Shown here piece after piece: positions 10,432 through 18,878 of a stretch of 64,000 bases of DNA. Under the pieces are notes generated by a model. It did no database searches, was not told where the DNA came from, and was given only the letters and a program-made list of their open reading frames with translations. The first letter of the stretch is position 1. Every line of letters begins with the position of its first letter. The stretch is from Sandaracinus amylolyticus (lineage in GTDB: Bacteria; Myxococcota_A; Polyangia; Polyangiales; Sandaracinaceae), in NCBI RefSeq assembly GCF_000737325.1, contig NZ_CP011125.1:4154001-4218000 (forward strand). The letters run 5' to 3'. The position numbers and the translations under genes were made by a program.

Positions 10432-10524
10432 TCGCGTCGGCGTGACCATTCCATGACGCGTGCGCGCATCGACGCGCTCCGCGCGCCTGGTATGACTCTA
10501 GGCCTCTCGCGACGAATGCCGCCG

Positions 10525-11220
10525 ATGAGCACAGCCGAGCATCCGCCCACGCCTCACGCGCCCGCTGCCGCCGCGCCGCGCGTCGTGGTGCAGAAGCGCA
10601 CCGGCATCCGCGAGGACGCGCTCAACCTGCCGAACCTCCTCACGATGCTGCGCATCGTGCTGATCCCGGCGGTGCTCTGGCTCATCACCGAGGGCACGCC
10701 CGAAGGGAACTTCTGGGCGGCGATCGTCTACTCGGTCAGCGCGATCACCGACTTCATCGACGGCTACCTCGCGCGCCGGATGAAGCTCGTCAGCGTGCTC
10801 GGGAAGTTCCTCGATCCGCTCGCCGACAAGCTGCTCGTGATGGGCACGCTCGTCGCGATGACGGCGATCGGTCGCGTGCCCGCCTGGGCCGTGATCCTGA
10901 TCGTCGCGCGCGAGCTCTCGATCACGAGCCTGCGCGTCATCGCGATGAGCGAGGGCGTGACGATCGCGGCAGGGCAGGGCGGCAAGGAGAAGGCCGCGCT
11001 GCAGATGGTCGCGATCCTGATGTTGATCCTGCACCAGGCGTTCGCGATCGACTTCTTCTTCTTCCAGGTCCACGCGGACTTCCACGAGATCGGCCTCGCG
11101 CTGCTCTACCTCAGCGTGTTCTTCGCGCTGACGAGCGCCGGCGAGTACGTGAAGATCTTCGTCGACGCCGTGGAGCAGAAGGAGAAGCGGCTCGCGGAAG
11201 AAGACCGCCGCGAGCCCTGA
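10525..11220 (+). CDS. pgsA: CDP-diacylglycerol--glycerol-3-phosphate 3-phosphatidyltransferase
   Basis: Makes phosphatidylglycerol phosphate from CDP-diacylglycerol, the committed step to phosphatidylglycerol, in the inner membrane. With ATG 10525 (MSTAEHPPTP) it has 231 residues. The CDP-alcohol phosphatidyltransferase signature is complete: D76, D79-G80, A83-R84, G93, D97 and D101. NLPNLLTMLRI at the start of helix one is typical of PgsA. There are four to five further membrane helices, with an unusually Phe-rich stretch (IDFFFFQV) before the last pair. The first 30 residues are a Pro/Ala-rich extension. Upstream in-frame starts at 10453 and 10516 are possible. Other CDP-alcohol transferases are the alternative. 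Confidence 0.88.
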   Translation: MSTAEHPPTPHAPAAAAPRVVVQKRTGIREDALNLPNLLTMLRIVLIPAVLWLITEGTPEGNFWAAIVYSVSAITDFIDGYLARRMKLVSVLGKFLDPLADKLLVMGTLVAMTAIGRVPAWAVILIVARELSITSLRVIAMSEGVTIAAGQGGKEKAALQMVAILMLILHQAFAIDFFFFQVHADFHEIGLALLYLSVFFALTSAGEYVKIFVDAVEQKEKRLAEEDRREP

Positions 11221-11229
11221 TCGCCTACC

Positions 11230-11303
11230 GGAGTGCTCGTCGCGCAGGTCCCGGACGGGAGCGCGCGAAGCGCGCGGACGGTAGGGACCGAGGCGAGCCG
11301 ATG
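11230..11303. repeat. Structured intergenic element, copy 1
   Basis: A 74-bp element between convergent genes, homologous to the one at 20693-20771. It begins GGAGTGCTCG and ends GGCGAGCCGATG in both copies. The outer stem pairs GGTCCC (11247-11252) with GGGACC (11284-11289). The inner hairpin pairs GCGCGC (11261-11266) with GCGCGC (11270-11275) around a GAA loop. In copy 2 the outer stem is GGGCCC with GGGCCC, so the T-A pair here replaces a G-C pair there. Copy 1 could serve as a bidirectional terminator for pgsA and the flavoprotein gene. Confidence 0.75.
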
Positions 11304-11310
11304 ATCGGGC

Positions 11311-12204
11311 TCAGTACGTCGACAGCGTGAGCTCGTGGTTCAGCGCGTACGCGGCGCGCGCGCCCGCGGCCGCGCCGAGGATCGCGCTCTGCTGCATCGT
11401 CGTCAGGTCGCCCGCCGCGAAGATGCCCGGGACGCTGGTGCGACCTTCCGGATCGACGCGCACGTAGCCGTGATCGTCGAGCGCCAGATCGAGCTGCGTG
11501 ACGAGCTCGGTCTGTCGCTGCGGCGGCTTCATGAAGAGCGCGTCGCGCGCGACGCGCGTTCCGTCCTCGAGCTCGATCGCGACGAGCCGGTCGCCCTCGC
11601 CGACGAGCGCGCGGATGCGCCGCTCCTCGATGCGCACGTTCGCGCGCTCGAGCCGCTCGCGCATGTCGCTCGGCACCTCGAAGCGCGCGTCGGTGAACGC
11701 GATCACGTCCTTCGACCAGCCGCGCAAGAACGCGCCGAAGATCGCCCACTCGGGCCCCGCGAGCAGCGCGGCGAACGCGCGATCCTGGATCTCCCAGCCG
11801 TGGCAGTACGGGCACTGGAACACCGAGCGTCCCCAGAGCTCGCGCATGCCGGGCAGCTCGGGGATCTCGTCGATCATCCCGTTGCACAGCACGACGCGCC
11901 GCGCGTCGACGGTGCTTCCGTCCGCGAGCGTCGCGCGGAACGCGTCGAGCTCGCCGTCGATGCGCGTGACGCGCACGCCGTCGCGGATCTCGACGTCGTA
12001 CTGCGCGAGCTGGGCGCGCCCGATCGCGCGCAGCTCCGCGGGAGGCGTTCCGTCGCGCGTCATTAAGCCGTGCACGTGCTCGGCGCGCGCGTTGCGCGCG
12101 GGCGTCACGTCGCAGAGCAGCACGCGTTTGCGCGCTCGTCCGAGCTGGAGCGCGGCGGAGAGCCCGGCGGGCCCACCGCCGACGATGATGGCGTCGTATC
12201 TCAT
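11311..12204 (-). CDS. Thioredoxin reductase-like FAD/NAD(P) flavoprotein with CPYCHG active site
   Basis: A 297-residue pyridine nucleotide-disulfide oxidoreductase. The N-terminal FAD motif is VGGGPAG (residues 8-14). The redox-active dithiol CPYCHG is at C131 and C134, and the C-terminal FAD motif is GIFAAGDL. The dithiol differs from the CATCDG of true thioredoxin reductase and resembles the group that includes the fungal gliotoxin and holomycin disulfide oxidoreductases, so a small-molecule dithiol substrate is possible. The usual central NADPH motif GxGxxA is not clear around residues 148-158 (AGPEWAIFGAF), so the electron donor is uncertain. The start ATG 12204 (MRYDAIIVGG) puts the dinucleotide fold at the N-terminus, as usual. 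It is convergent with pgsA. Confidence 0.82.
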   Translation of the reverse strand: MRYDAIIVGGGPAGLSAALQLGRARKRVLLCDVTPARNARAEHVHGLMTRDGTPPAELRAIGRAQLAQYDVEIRDGVRVTRIDGELDAFRATLADGSTVDARRVVLCNGMIDEIPELPGMRELWGRSVFQCPYCHGWEIQDRAFAALLAGPEWAIFGAFLRGWSKDVIAFTDARFEVPSDMRERLERANVRIEERRIRALVGEGDRLVAIELEDGTRVARDALFMKPPQRQTELVTQLDLALDDHGYVRVDPEGRTSVPGIFAAGDLTTMQQSAILGAAAGARAAYALNHELTLSTY

Positions 12205-12276
12205 GCGCTCGTCATCGTGCGCGATGCGCGCGACCGGGAGTGCGGCAAATGCGCGCACCCCCGACGGAACGCGAAC

Positions 12277-12305
12277 GGCCCCCGACGCACGAAGCATCGG
12301 AGGCC
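12277..12305 (-). terminator. Hairpin downstream of the Mpo1-like gene
   Basis: A 12-base-pair stem, with two G-T wobbles on the minus-strand RNA, pairs 12277-12288 with 12294-12305 around the loop ACGAA on the plus strand. It lies 20 bp past the stop of the gene ending at 12325. There is no strong T-tract, as is common at this base composition. Confidence 0.5.
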
Positions 12306-12324
12306 GCGCTCGAAGGACGTCCGA

Positions 12325-12642
12325 TCAGGCCGCGACGGCGTGCTCGAGCTCGATGAGGCCCGACTTCTGCGCCCACCAGATGACGCCGACCACGAGGTTG
12401 CGGCGATCCCCGAAGAACGCCGGGTCGTTGCCCTCGAACGCGTGCCCGGCGAACTGGAAGCCCCAGCCGACCGTGAAGAGCCCGACGGCGACGGGCAGGC
12501 CGACGATGCTGATCGCGAGCGGGAGGCTCGCGAGGATCATCGGGATGCCGATCATGTGCGTCAGCTGGTTGCGACGATCCTGATGATCGCCTTTGTACTG
12601 CTCGAGCAGCAGGCTCCACTCGGGGTCGAGACGAACCTTCAC
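12325..12642 (-). CDS. Mpo1-like protein (DUF962/YGL010w family)
   Basis: A 105-residue protein with two hydrophobic segments (residues about 32-60) and the family signature THMIGIPMI, with later GHAFEGNDPAFF. Yeast Mpo1 of this family is an Fe(II)-dependent dioxygenase that shortens 2-hydroxy fatty acids in alpha-oxidation. The conserved His residues (H20, H29, H67) fit the presumed metal ligands. The bacterial substrate is unproven. A perfect palindrome CTGGTATGACCAG, resembling a FadR-family operator, lies 31 bp upstream of the start, which would suit a lipid-responsive gene. An SD-like GGAGGTGGCG precedes ATG 12642. Confidence 0.85.
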   Translation of the reverse strand: MKVRLDPEWSLLLEQYKGDHQDRRNQLTHMIGIPMILASLPLAISIVGLPVAVGLFTVGWGFQFAGHAFEGNDPAFFGDRRNLVVGVIWWAQKSGLIELEHAVAA

Positions 12643-12672
12643 GCGCCACCTCCAGTCAGGAGCGGTTCTGGC

Positions 12673-12685
12673 CTGGTATGACCAG
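12673..12685. promoter_or_regulatory. Perfect palindrome CTGGTATGACCAG, candidate GntR/FadR-type operator
   Basis: CTGGT and ACCAG flank ATG, fitting the TGGTNNNACCA core of FadR-subfamily regulators. It lies 31 bp upstream of the Mpo1-like start. The similar TGGTATGAC at 10490 lacks the second half, so part of the sequence could instead be an extended -10 element. Confidence 0.45.
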
Positions 12686-12702
12686 TCCGCGCAAGCGACC
12701 AG

Positions 12703-12724
12703 GGGTCAGATATCTCACTGACCC
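12703..12724. repeat. Inverted repeat GGGTCAG ... CTGACCC
   Basis: A seven-base perfect stem around ATATCTCA between asnS and the Mpo1-like gene. It could be a weak terminator for asnS or a protein site; nothing decides between these. Confidence 0.35.
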
Positions 12725-12755
12725 TCGGTCAGCAAGAAGAGAGTCGGGAGTTTTC

Positions 12756-12822
12756 TGAGGAGAGCAGGAAGTGAGGAAAGCAGGAGTCTTCGCGTCCTCA
12801 TCTCCTGCCTTCCTGCTCTCCT
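12756..12822. repeat. Inverted pair of the GAGGA(A/G)(A/G)GCAGGA intergenic repeat, downstream of asnS
   Basis: A 14-base sequence (12758-12771, AGGAGAGCAGGAAG) is repeated as its exact reverse complement at 12809-12822, with a second degenerate pair nested inside. The motif family recurs at 17240-17448 and, inverted, at 17580-17610. It begins about 15 bp past the asnS stop and could form the asnS terminator hairpin. Confidence 0.7.
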
Positions 12823-12836
12823 TGGAGAAGTTCTCC

Positions 12837-14141
12837 TCAGGGGTGCAGGCGGTTCAGCATGCGCGGGAACGGGATGGTCTCGCGCACGTGCGGCAGACCG
12901 CAGATCCACGCGACCGTGCGCTCGATGCCGAGCCCGAAGCCCGCGTGCGGGAACGAGCCGTAGCGGCGCAGGTCGAGGTACCACTCGAACGCTTCGCGCG
13001 GCAGCTTGTGCACGTCGATCGACTGCTCGAGCTTGCTCAGGTCCTCCTCGCGCTGACCCCCGCCGATCACCTCGCCGTAGCCCTCCGGCGCGAGCACGTC
13101 GACGTTGAGCGCGAGCGAGAGGTCCTTCGGGTCGCGCTTGAAGTAGAACGCCTTCAGGTCGATCGGATAGCGGTGGACCATCACGGGGCGATCGAAGCCC
13201 TGCGAGATCACCGTCTCCTCGTCGCCGCCGAAGTCGTCGCCGACCTTCGCGTCGTGGCCCGCCTTGCGCAGGATCTCGATCGCCTCGTGGTAGCGGATGC
13301 GCGGGAAGGGCTTCTGCACGCGCTCGAGCGGCTTCGTGTCGCGCTCGAGGATCTCGAGCTCCTTGCGCCGCTTGTCGAGCACGCGCGACACGACGCTGAC
13401 GAGGAAGTCCTCGGCGAGATCCATGTCGCCGTCGAGATCGAGGAACGCGACCTCGGGCTCGACCATCCAGAACTCCGCGAGGTGCCGGCGCGTCTTGCTC
13501 TTCTCCGCGCGGAACGTCGGGCCGAAGCAGTACGCCTTGCCGAGCGCCGCCGCTGCCGCCTCCATGTACAGCTGGCCCGACTGCGTGAGGTACGCGGGGT
13601 CGCCGTGATAGTCGGTCGAGAAGAGGTTGCTCGTCCCCTCGCACGCGTTGGGCGTGAAGATCGGCGCGTCGACGAGCGTGAACCCGTTCGAGTCGAAGTA
13701 GTCGCGCACCGCCGCGACGATCTCGGCGCGCACCCGCAGGATCGCCCACTGGCGCTTGCTGCGCAGCCAGAGGTGGCGGTTGTCCATCAGGAAGTCGGTG
13801 CCGTGCTCCTTCGGCGAGATCGGGTACTCGCGCGCCGGCTCCGCCAGCACCTCGAGCTCCGCGACGCCGACCTCGAACGTGCCCTTCAGCTTGCCGTGCT
13901 CGCGCACCGTGCCGGTCACGCGGAGGCTCGTCTCCTGCGTCAGGTGATCGGCGCGCGCGAAGAGCTCGGGCGAGACCTCGCCCTTGAACACGACGCACTG
14001 ACAGATGCCGCTGCCGTCGCGCACCTCGAGGAAGTGCAGCTTGCCGCTCGAGCGCTTGTTGTAGAGCCAGCCCTGGAGCGTGACCTTCTCGCCCACGTGG
14101 GCGCCGAGCTCTTCGATGCGAACGATCTTCGACGACGACAT
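12837..14141 (-). CDS. asnS: Asparagine--tRNA ligase
   Basis: Charges tRNA-Asn with asparagine. The 434 residues begin with an anticodon-binding OB fold ([20 protein letters not shown], from about residue 19), followed by a class II aminoacyl-tRNA synthetase core. Motif 2 is visible as [19 protein letters not shown], and motif 3 as [20 protein letters not shown] near the C-terminus, ending in [10 protein letters not shown] as AsnRS enzymes do. Length is normal for the family. ATG 14141 ([11 protein letters not shown]) is chosen because the OB fold begins directly after it. The long open frame upstream on this strand is an artefact of G+C content. It has an AsnRS, so direct charging of tRNA-Asn is available. 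Confidence 0.96.
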   Translation of the reverse strand: MSSSKIVRIEELGAHVGEKVTLQGWLYNKRSSGKLHFLEVRDGSGICQCVVFKGEVSPELFARADHLTQETSLRVTGTVREHGKLKGTFEVGVAELEVLAEPAREYPISPKEHGTDFLMDNRHLWLRSKRQWAILRVRAEIVAAVRDYFDSNGFTLVDAPIFTPNACEGTSNLFSTDYHGDPAYLTQSGQLYMEAAAAALGKAYCFGPTFRAEKSKTRRHLAEFWMVEPEVAFLDLDGDMDLAEDFLVSVVSRVLDKRRKELEILERDTKPLERVQKPFPRIRYHEAIEILRKAGHDAKVGDDFGGDEETVISQGFDRPVMVHRYPIDLKAFYFKRDPKDLSLALNVDVLAPEGYGEVIGGGQREEDLSKLEQSIDVHKLPREAFEWYLDLRRYGSFPHAGFGLGIERTVAWICGLPHVRETIPFPRMLNRLHP

Positions 14142-14201
14142 GCGCGCGCTTGTACCGCGGGTCGTGGCGCTTGGCGAGGGTGGTGCTATGCGCAGCCGCG
14201 C

Positions 14202-15173
14202 ATGATCGTCTTCGAGAGCCGCATCGCGCGTCGCTTCGTGGGACGGCTCGAGCGCGGCGAAGAGGTGATCGCCACCCTTCGTCAGCTCTGCGAGCACGAG
14301 CGCATCCGCGCCGCGTGGATCCACGGCGCGGGCATGCTCGAGTGGGTCGAGCTCACCGAGTGGGATCCCGAGCGCGAGGCGTGGCGTGCGCCGCGTCGCG
14401 TGGAAGGTCCGCTCACCGTGCTCTCGCTCGAGGGCAACGTCTCGATCCGCAACGGGCCGCCCTGGGTCCAGCTGCACGTGATGGTCGCGCGGCAGACCGG
14501 GCCGGGCACGTTCGAGACGCTCGGCGGCACGGTCGCGTCGGCGCGCGTGTACGCGCTCGAGTTCGCGTTCGACGTCTACGAGGACGTGCGCCTCGAGCGC
14601 GACGAAGAGGCGGCCACCGGGCTCTCGCTGTTCAAGGGCTCGAGCGTGCGCGGCGTGTTCGCGCGCGCCGGCGAGCGCACCCAGGAGCTCGCGCGCCCGA
14701 AGCCCGCGCCGGTCGTCGAGGACGACGAGGACGAGCCCGAGGAAGAGCAGCCCGCTTCGCGCACCGCGGCCGCCACGCCGGCCGCCGCGACCGGGGGCGG
14801 CGTGTCGTGGGCGGTCGCGGCCGCGGTCTCGCAAGAGGCCGAGAAACGCGCGGCCGCGATGCCCGCGAGGCGTGCGCCGCCCAGCCCGCCGCCGCTGATC
14901 CCGGACGTCACCACGCCGAAGGCGGTGCCGATCCCCGAGGCGCGCGAGCGCGACACCTCGTTCCTCGACGAGCCGATCCCGCAGAAGGGCGACTTCGTCG
15001 ATCACCGTCAGTTCGGCCTCTGCCGCGTCGAGGGCGAGGACGAGGACGGAGGGCTGCGCATCCGGCTCCCGTCGGGTGTGCGCAAGGTGATCCGCCTCGA
15101 CTTCCTCGAGGTCCTCCCCCCGCGTCACGAGGGGGATCGCAAGGTGTTCCCGCTCCGCCCGCGCAAGCGCTGA
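14202..15173 (+). CDS. PPC (DUF296) domain protein with C-terminal CarD-like SH3 segment
   Basis: A 323-residue protein. Residues 1-135 match the PPC/DUF296 domain of bacterial and plant proteins: [20 protein letters not shown], then [15 protein letters not shown] and [20 protein letters not shown]. Residues 165-255 are an acidic then Ala/Pro-rich linker. Residues about 265-310 ([18 protein letters not shown], then [13 protein letters not shown]) look like an SH3-like barrel of the CarD N-terminal or DUF3553 kind. This pairing would suit a DNA- or RNA polymerase-associated protein, by inference only. TATGCG sits 9 bp before ATG 14202. It diverges from asnS with a 60-bp gap. Confidence 0.78.
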   Translation: MIVFESRIARRFVGRLERGEEVIATLRQLCEHERIRAAWIHGAGMLEWVELTEWDPEREAWRAPRRVEGPLTVLSLEGNVSIRNGPPWVQLHVMVARQTGPGTFETLGGTVASARVYALEFAFDVYEDVRLERDEEAATGLSLFKGSSVRGVFARAGERTQELARPKPAPVVEDDEDEPEEEQPASRTAAATPAAATGGGVSWAVAAAVSQEAEKRAAAMPARRAPPSPPPLIPDVTTPKAVPIPEARERDTSFLDEPIPQKGDFVDHRQFGLCRVEGEDEDGGLRIRLPSGVRKVIRLDFLEVLPPRHEGDRKVFPLRPRKR

Positions 15174-15186
15174 CGCTGCGCCCGGT

Positions 15187-15212
15187 GCGCGTGGACGTGC
15201 GCGTCCACGCGC
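15187..15212. terminator. GC-rich hairpin after the PPC-domain gene
   Basis: A perfect ten-base stem GCGCGTGGAC (15187-15196) pairs with GTCCACGCGC (15203-15212) around a six-base loop, 13 bp past the stop at 15173. TCTCTT follows shortly after. It is likely an intrinsic terminator without a full T-tract. Confidence 0.55.
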
Positions 15213-15254
15213 GGTCTCTTGAGCACGCGCCGTCCAGCGCGCAGGATTCTCGCC

Positions 15255-17225
15255 ATGTCGCCTCGCTTCGCCCGTGCGCTCGCTTCCCTGTGCGTCCTCG
15301 TCGCCGCGTCTGCGTGCGGCCGCACCACATTGATTACAGTGCCCGAGCCCGGCTTCGACGGCGGCACGTTCGACGGCAGCGTCGACGCCGGTCGCGACGC
15401 GGGAGACGCGGGCCCGCCGACGTGCCCGGACGATCTCGTCCGCTGCGGCGAGCGCTGCGTCGATCCGTTCAGCGACCCCGAGCACTGCGGTGCGTGCTTC
15501 GAGGCGTGCGACGAAGGCCTCGTGTGCGACGACGGCGAGTGCAGCGCGTCGTGCACCCCGCCGCGGAGCGAGTGCGCCGGTGGCTGCGTCGATCTCCAGA
15601 CCGACGAGCTCAACTGCGGCGAGTGCGGCACCATCTGCGAGGAGGGCTCGCAGTGCGAGGGCGGCGAGTGCCGCGCGGTGTGCGACCCCGGCCTCGCGAT
15701 CTGCGAGGGCGCGTGCGTCGACCTGCGCAACGATCCCGCGAACTGCGGCGAGTGCGGCAACGCGTGCGGTGACGAGGAGCGCTGCAGCGGCGGTGAGTGC
15801 CGCGGCGAGTGCGAAGCCCCGCTGCGCGACTGCGGCGGCGTCTGCGTCGACGTGCGCAGCGATCCCGAGAACTGCGGCGCGTGCGGCATGGACTGCCCCG
15901 CCGGCACCGTGTGCAACGCCGGGATGTGCGCCGCCACGTGCACCGCGCCGCGCACGCTCTGCGGCGACGACTGCGTCGACACTCAGAGCGACCCGAGCCA
16001 CTGCGGCGACTGCGGCAACGACTGCCCGGCGGGCGCGGGCTGCGTGCTCGGCACCTGCTTCTCGGAGTGCCCGTTCCCGACCGAGCGCTGCGGCGGCACG
16101 TGCGTGAACGTGACGACCGATCCGCGGAACTGCGGCGAGTGCGGCAACGTCTGCGCGGCGGACGAGCTCTGCCAGTTCGGCTCGTGCGTGCGCACCTGCC
16201 GCGCGCCGCTCGTGGAGTGCATGGGCTCGTGCACCGACTTCCGCATCGATCCCGCGAACTGCGGCGCGTGCGGGCGCCGCTGCGCGACGGGTGAGATCTG
16301 CAGCCGCGGCACCTGCTTCCTGCCGTGCGATCCCGGCGAGTCGCTGTGCACGACGGGCTGCGAGAACCTCTCGACGGACCCCGAGAACTGCGGTGCGTGC
16401 GGTCGCGAGTGCGCGACCGGCGAGATCTGCGAGGCGGGCCGCTGCGTCGACACGCGCTGCATGCCGCCGCGGCTCCAGTGCGGTGACGAGTGCGTCGATC
16501 CGCAGAGCGACGACGCGAACTGCGGGATGTGCGGCAACGTCTGCGCGCCGGGCAGCTCGTGTCAGGAGGGGATGTGCCGTCCGCTCTGTGATCCGCCGCT
16601 GCTCGAGTGCGGCTCGGGCTGCGTCGATCCGGCGACCGATCCGCGCAACTGCGGTGGCTGCGGCCTGACGTGCCCGCTCGGCGCGGTGTGCACCGGCGGC
16701 ATGTGCGGCACGCCGTGCCCGGCGCCGCGCATCACCTGCGGCGCGTCGTGCGTCGACCCGCAGACCGACCAGAACAACTGCGGCGGCTGCGGCATCGCGT
16801 GCGCGCCGAACCAGGTCTGCGACATGGGCATGTGCCGCATCGCGGCGTGCCCGCCGGACCGCGAGCTGTGCGGCACGGAGTGCGTCGACACGAGCATCGA
16901 CCCCGACCACTGCGGCGACTGCGACGTGACGTGCCCCGACGGCATCCCGTGCAGCGGCGGCGCGTGTCGCTGCCCGGGCTCGCTGATCATCTGCGACGGG
17001 TTCTGCACCGACATCACGACGAGCCCGCTGCACTGCGGCGCGTGCCGTCGCGAGTGCGGACCGACGCTGTCGTGCATCGGCGGCTCGTGCGCGTGCGCGC
17101 CGCCGACGTCGCTCTGCGCGGGGCGCTGCGTGAACACGGATCGCGACCGCAACAACTGCGGCGGATGCGGCATGCGCTGCAGCGGCCTGCAGATCTGCGT
17201 CGGCGGCGCCTGCATCGGCTTCTGA
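15255..17225 (+). CDS. Surface lipoprotein with 14 eight-cysteine repeats
   Basis: A 656-residue protein with signal peptide and lipobox AASAC (C21). An Asp/Gly-rich spacer is followed by 14 tandem repeats of about 43 residues, from residue 60 to the end. Each repeat has eight Cys in a pattern like Cx6-7Cx3CVDx3-5DPxNCGxCGxxCx5-6Cx4C. Such repeats are common in myxobacterial exported proteins, often misnamed in databases; their function is unknown. The regular Cys suggest four disulfides per repeat and a rigid rod extending from the outer membrane. Repeats 12 and 13 deviate ([14 protein letters not shown]). ATG 15255 is chosen over an upstream in-frame ATG at 15219 because it gives a proper signal peptide. 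Confidence 0.88.
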   Translation: MSPRFARALASLCVLVAASACGRTTLITVPEPGFDGGTFDGSVDAGRDAGDAGPPTCPDDLVRCGERCVDPFSDPEHCGACFEACDEGLVCDDGECSASCTPPRSECAGGCVDLQTDELNCGECGTICEEGSQCEGGECRAVCDPGLAICEGACVDLRNDPANCGECGNACGDEERCSGGECRGECEAPLRDCGGVCVDVRSDPENCGACGMDCPAGTVCNAGMCAATCTAPRTLCGDDCVDTQSDPSHCGDCGNDCPAGAGCVLGTCFSECPFPTERCGGTCVNVTTDPRNCGECGNVCAADELCQFGSCVRTCRAPLVECMGSCTDFRIDPANCGACGRRCATGEICSRGTCFLPCDPGESLCTTGCENLSTDPENCGACGRECATGEICEAGRCVDTRCMPPRLQCGDECVDPQSDDANCGMCGNVCAPGSSCQEGMCRPLCDPPLLECGSGCVDPATDPRNCGGCGLTCPLGAVCTGGMCGTPCPAPRITCGASCVDPQTDQNNCGGCGIACAPNQVCDMGMCRIAACPPDRELCGTECVDTSIDPDHCGDCDVTCPDGIPCSGGACRCPGSLIICDGFCTDITTSPLHCGACRRECGPTLSCIGGSCACAPPTSLCAGRCVNTDRDRNNCGGCGMRCSGLQICVGGACIGF

Positions 17226-17239
17226 GCGAGGGGACCTTC

Positions 17240-17480
17240 TGAGGAAGGCAGGAGGAGAAGGAAGACCACGTGAGTGGTCTTCTCGCTTCCTCGATGCGCG
17301 CGCTGGGCCATCGGATCATCTGAGGAAGGCAGGAGGAGAAGGAAGACCACGTGAGTGGTCTTCTGGGTGCCTCGCTGCGCACGCGGCGCGATCGGACGTT
17401 TTTTGAGGAAGGCAGGAGGAGAAGGAAGACCACGTGAGTGGTTCTTCTGGGTGCCTCGCTGGGCGCGCCGTTCCTCGGCG
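17240..17480. repeat. Three direct copies of an 81-83-bp hairpin repeat
   Basis: Copies start at 17240, 17321 and 17404. The best conserved 44 bases begin TGAGGAAGGCAGGAGG and end with a hairpin whose nine-base arms GAAGACCAC and GTGGTCTTC enclose GTGA; copy 3 has an extra T in the right arm. Copies 2 and 3 continue with GGGTGCCTCGCTG. The array fills the start of a gap between two convergent genes, just after the Cys-repeat gene, so a terminator or processing site is possible. Confidence 0.85.
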
Positions 17481-17579
17481 CCGTCGGCTACGCGCCGCCG
17501 CGCGGCCTGCACCGCGCTCATTCGCCAGAACCCGGTGGGGTGGCTCTGCGCACAGCGGCGAGCGGTCACGTGCATCGCC

Positions 17580-17610
17580 GTGGTCTTCCTAACCCTCCTG
17601 CTCTCCTCAA
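17580..17610. repeat. Inverted degenerate copy of the 17240 repeat
   Basis: On the minus strand this reads TTGAGGAGAGCAGGAGGG then TTAGGAAGACCAC, clearly related to the repeat at 17240. It faces the opposite way, toward the ABC permease gene that ends at 17937. Confidence 0.7.
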
Positions 17611-17730
17611 AAACCTTCGGAGAGAGGCCCCACGAGCGCCGTGCGTTCTCGAAATCGAGGACCGGTATCGCCGGTACTGGCCGGGCGATTTCAAATCCGG
17701 TGACCGGTATCGCCGATGCTGGCGACCAGA

Positions 17731-17935
17731 TTTGAAATCGGTTGGCGAATGTCGGAGATTCGCCGGTCGGTTTTGAAATCGGTTGGCGAACGTCGGAGAT
17801 TCGCCGGTCGATTCTGAAATCGGTTGGCGAATGTCGGAGATTCGCCGGTCGATTCTGAAATCGATCGCCGAATCTCGGAGATTCGCCGGGCGGCTCCGGG
17901 GTGATCCGCGAATCTCGGAGATTCGGGCCGCGCTC
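17731..17935. repeat. 41-bp tandem array with a hairpin in every unit
   Basis: Units begin at 17731, 17772, 17813 and 17854, exactly 41 bp apart, with a degenerate fifth from 17895. Each unit holds GAAATCGGTTGGCGAAT followed by GTCGGAG and ATTCGCC, where GGCGAAT and ATTCGCC form a seven-base stem. Units three and four differ mainly in the first ten bases and in the stem (TCGATCGCCGAATCTCGGAG). Just upstream, GATTTCAAATC and GATTTGAAATC stand as a further inverted pair. The array lies between convergent gene ends and encodes no plausible protein. Confidence 0.88.
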
Positions 17936-17936
17936 C

Positions 17937-18878
17937 TCAGCGGGAGCCGCCGTCGAGGCGGATGCGCGGGTCGAGGCGCGCCACCGCGAGGTCGGCGCCG
18001 AGGTTGCCGAGCTGCACCGCGATCGACGCGACGAGCACGACGCCGAGCAGAATCGGGACGTCGCCGCTCGAGATCGACTCGACCGCCAGACGGCCGACGC
18101 CGGGCCAGCCGTAGATCGTCTCCGTGATCACCGCGCCCGAGACGAGCAGCGGCGTCGACAGGCCGAGCAGCGTGACGATCGGCAGGAGCGCGTTGCGGAA
18201 CGCGTGGCGCACGACGTGGATCGGTGAGAGGCCCTTCGCGCGCGCCGTGCGCACGTAGTCCTGGCGCAGCGTCTCGATCATCTCGCTGCGCATGATGCGC
18301 GCGTACGTCGCGGCCCCGACGATCGCGAGCGTCAGCGCCGGGAGCATCGCGTGCCGAACGTGATCGAGCGCGTCGACGCCGTAGCCGCCCACCGGGAACC
18401 AGCCGAGCCGGAACGCGAAGATCTGCAGGAACACGAGGCCGGTCAGGAACGTCGGGGCGCTGATCCCGAGGAACGCGATCGCCATCACCAGCGTGTCGAG
18501 CGGGCCGTTGCGCCGCAGCGCCGCGAGCGTGCCGATGCCGAGCCCGATGATCACCTCGAAGACGAGCGCCATGCCGCCGAGCAACATCGTCCGCGGAAGC
18601 CGCGTCCCGAGCACGCGCGCGACCGGCTGCTCGTCGCGCCACGACGTCCCGAGATCGCCCGTGAGCACGCCGCCCCAGAAGCGCGCGTACTGCACGTGCA
18701 GCGGCGCATCGAGCCCGTGCGCGACGTTGAACTCCTGCACGCGCTCGGGCGTCGCACGCGCGCCGAGCATCGACACCGCGGGATCGCCCGCGCCGTGCGC
18801 GAGCAAGAACACGAGGCTCACGGCGGCCCACACCACGAGCACGCCGCGCAGCAGCCTTCGCGCGAGCAGCGACGTCAT
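17937..18878 (-). CDS. ABC transporter permease, DppB/OppB family
   Basis: One of two inner-membrane channel subunits of a peptide-type importer (313 residues, six predicted helices). The N-terminal segment RLLRGVLVVWAAVSLVFLL and the EAA loop DYVRTARAKGL (which contacts the ATPase) are typical of DppB. The lumenal region with GLDAPLHVQYARF is also diagnostic. The ATG at 18878 overlaps the end of the substrate-binding protein gene by 4 bp. The operon order is DppC-like, binding protein, DppB-like. Substrate class (oligopeptides, nickel, sugars) cannot be fixed from the permease. Confidence 0.9.
   Translation of the reverse strand: MTSLLARRLLRGVLVVWAAVSLVFLLAHGAGDPAVSMLGARATPERVQEFNVAHGLDAPLHVQYARFWGGVLTGDLGTSWRDEQPVARVLGTRLPRTMLLGGMALVFEVIIGLGIGTLAALRRNGPLDTLVMAIAFLGISAPTFLTGLVFLQIFAFRLGWFPVGGYGVDALDHVRHAMLPALTLAIVGAATYARIMRSEMIETLRQDYVRTARAKGLSPIHVVRHAFRNALLPIVTLLGLSTPLLVSGAVITETIYGWPGVGRLAVESISSGDVPILLGVVLVASIAVQLGNLGADLAVARLDPRIRLDGGSR

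Noticed and set aside
12837-17033. A 1398-residue open frame on the minus strand covering asnS and beyond
   Set aside because: Only the last 434 residues match a protein (AsnRS). The rest is Arg/Ala-rich sequence antisense to the PPC and Cys-repeat genes, an artefact of high G+C.
17731-17935. Possible CRISPR array
   Set aside because: Units follow each other directly at 41 bp with no unique spacers, and no cas genes are near. The same reasoning excludes the arrays at 29448 and 59770.
17566-17935. N-terminal coding extension of the ABC permease region through the repeat array
   Set aside because: The peptide would be repeated NRFQNRPANLRHSPTDFK-like sequence and lies downstream of the permease stop; it is repeat DNA read as protein.
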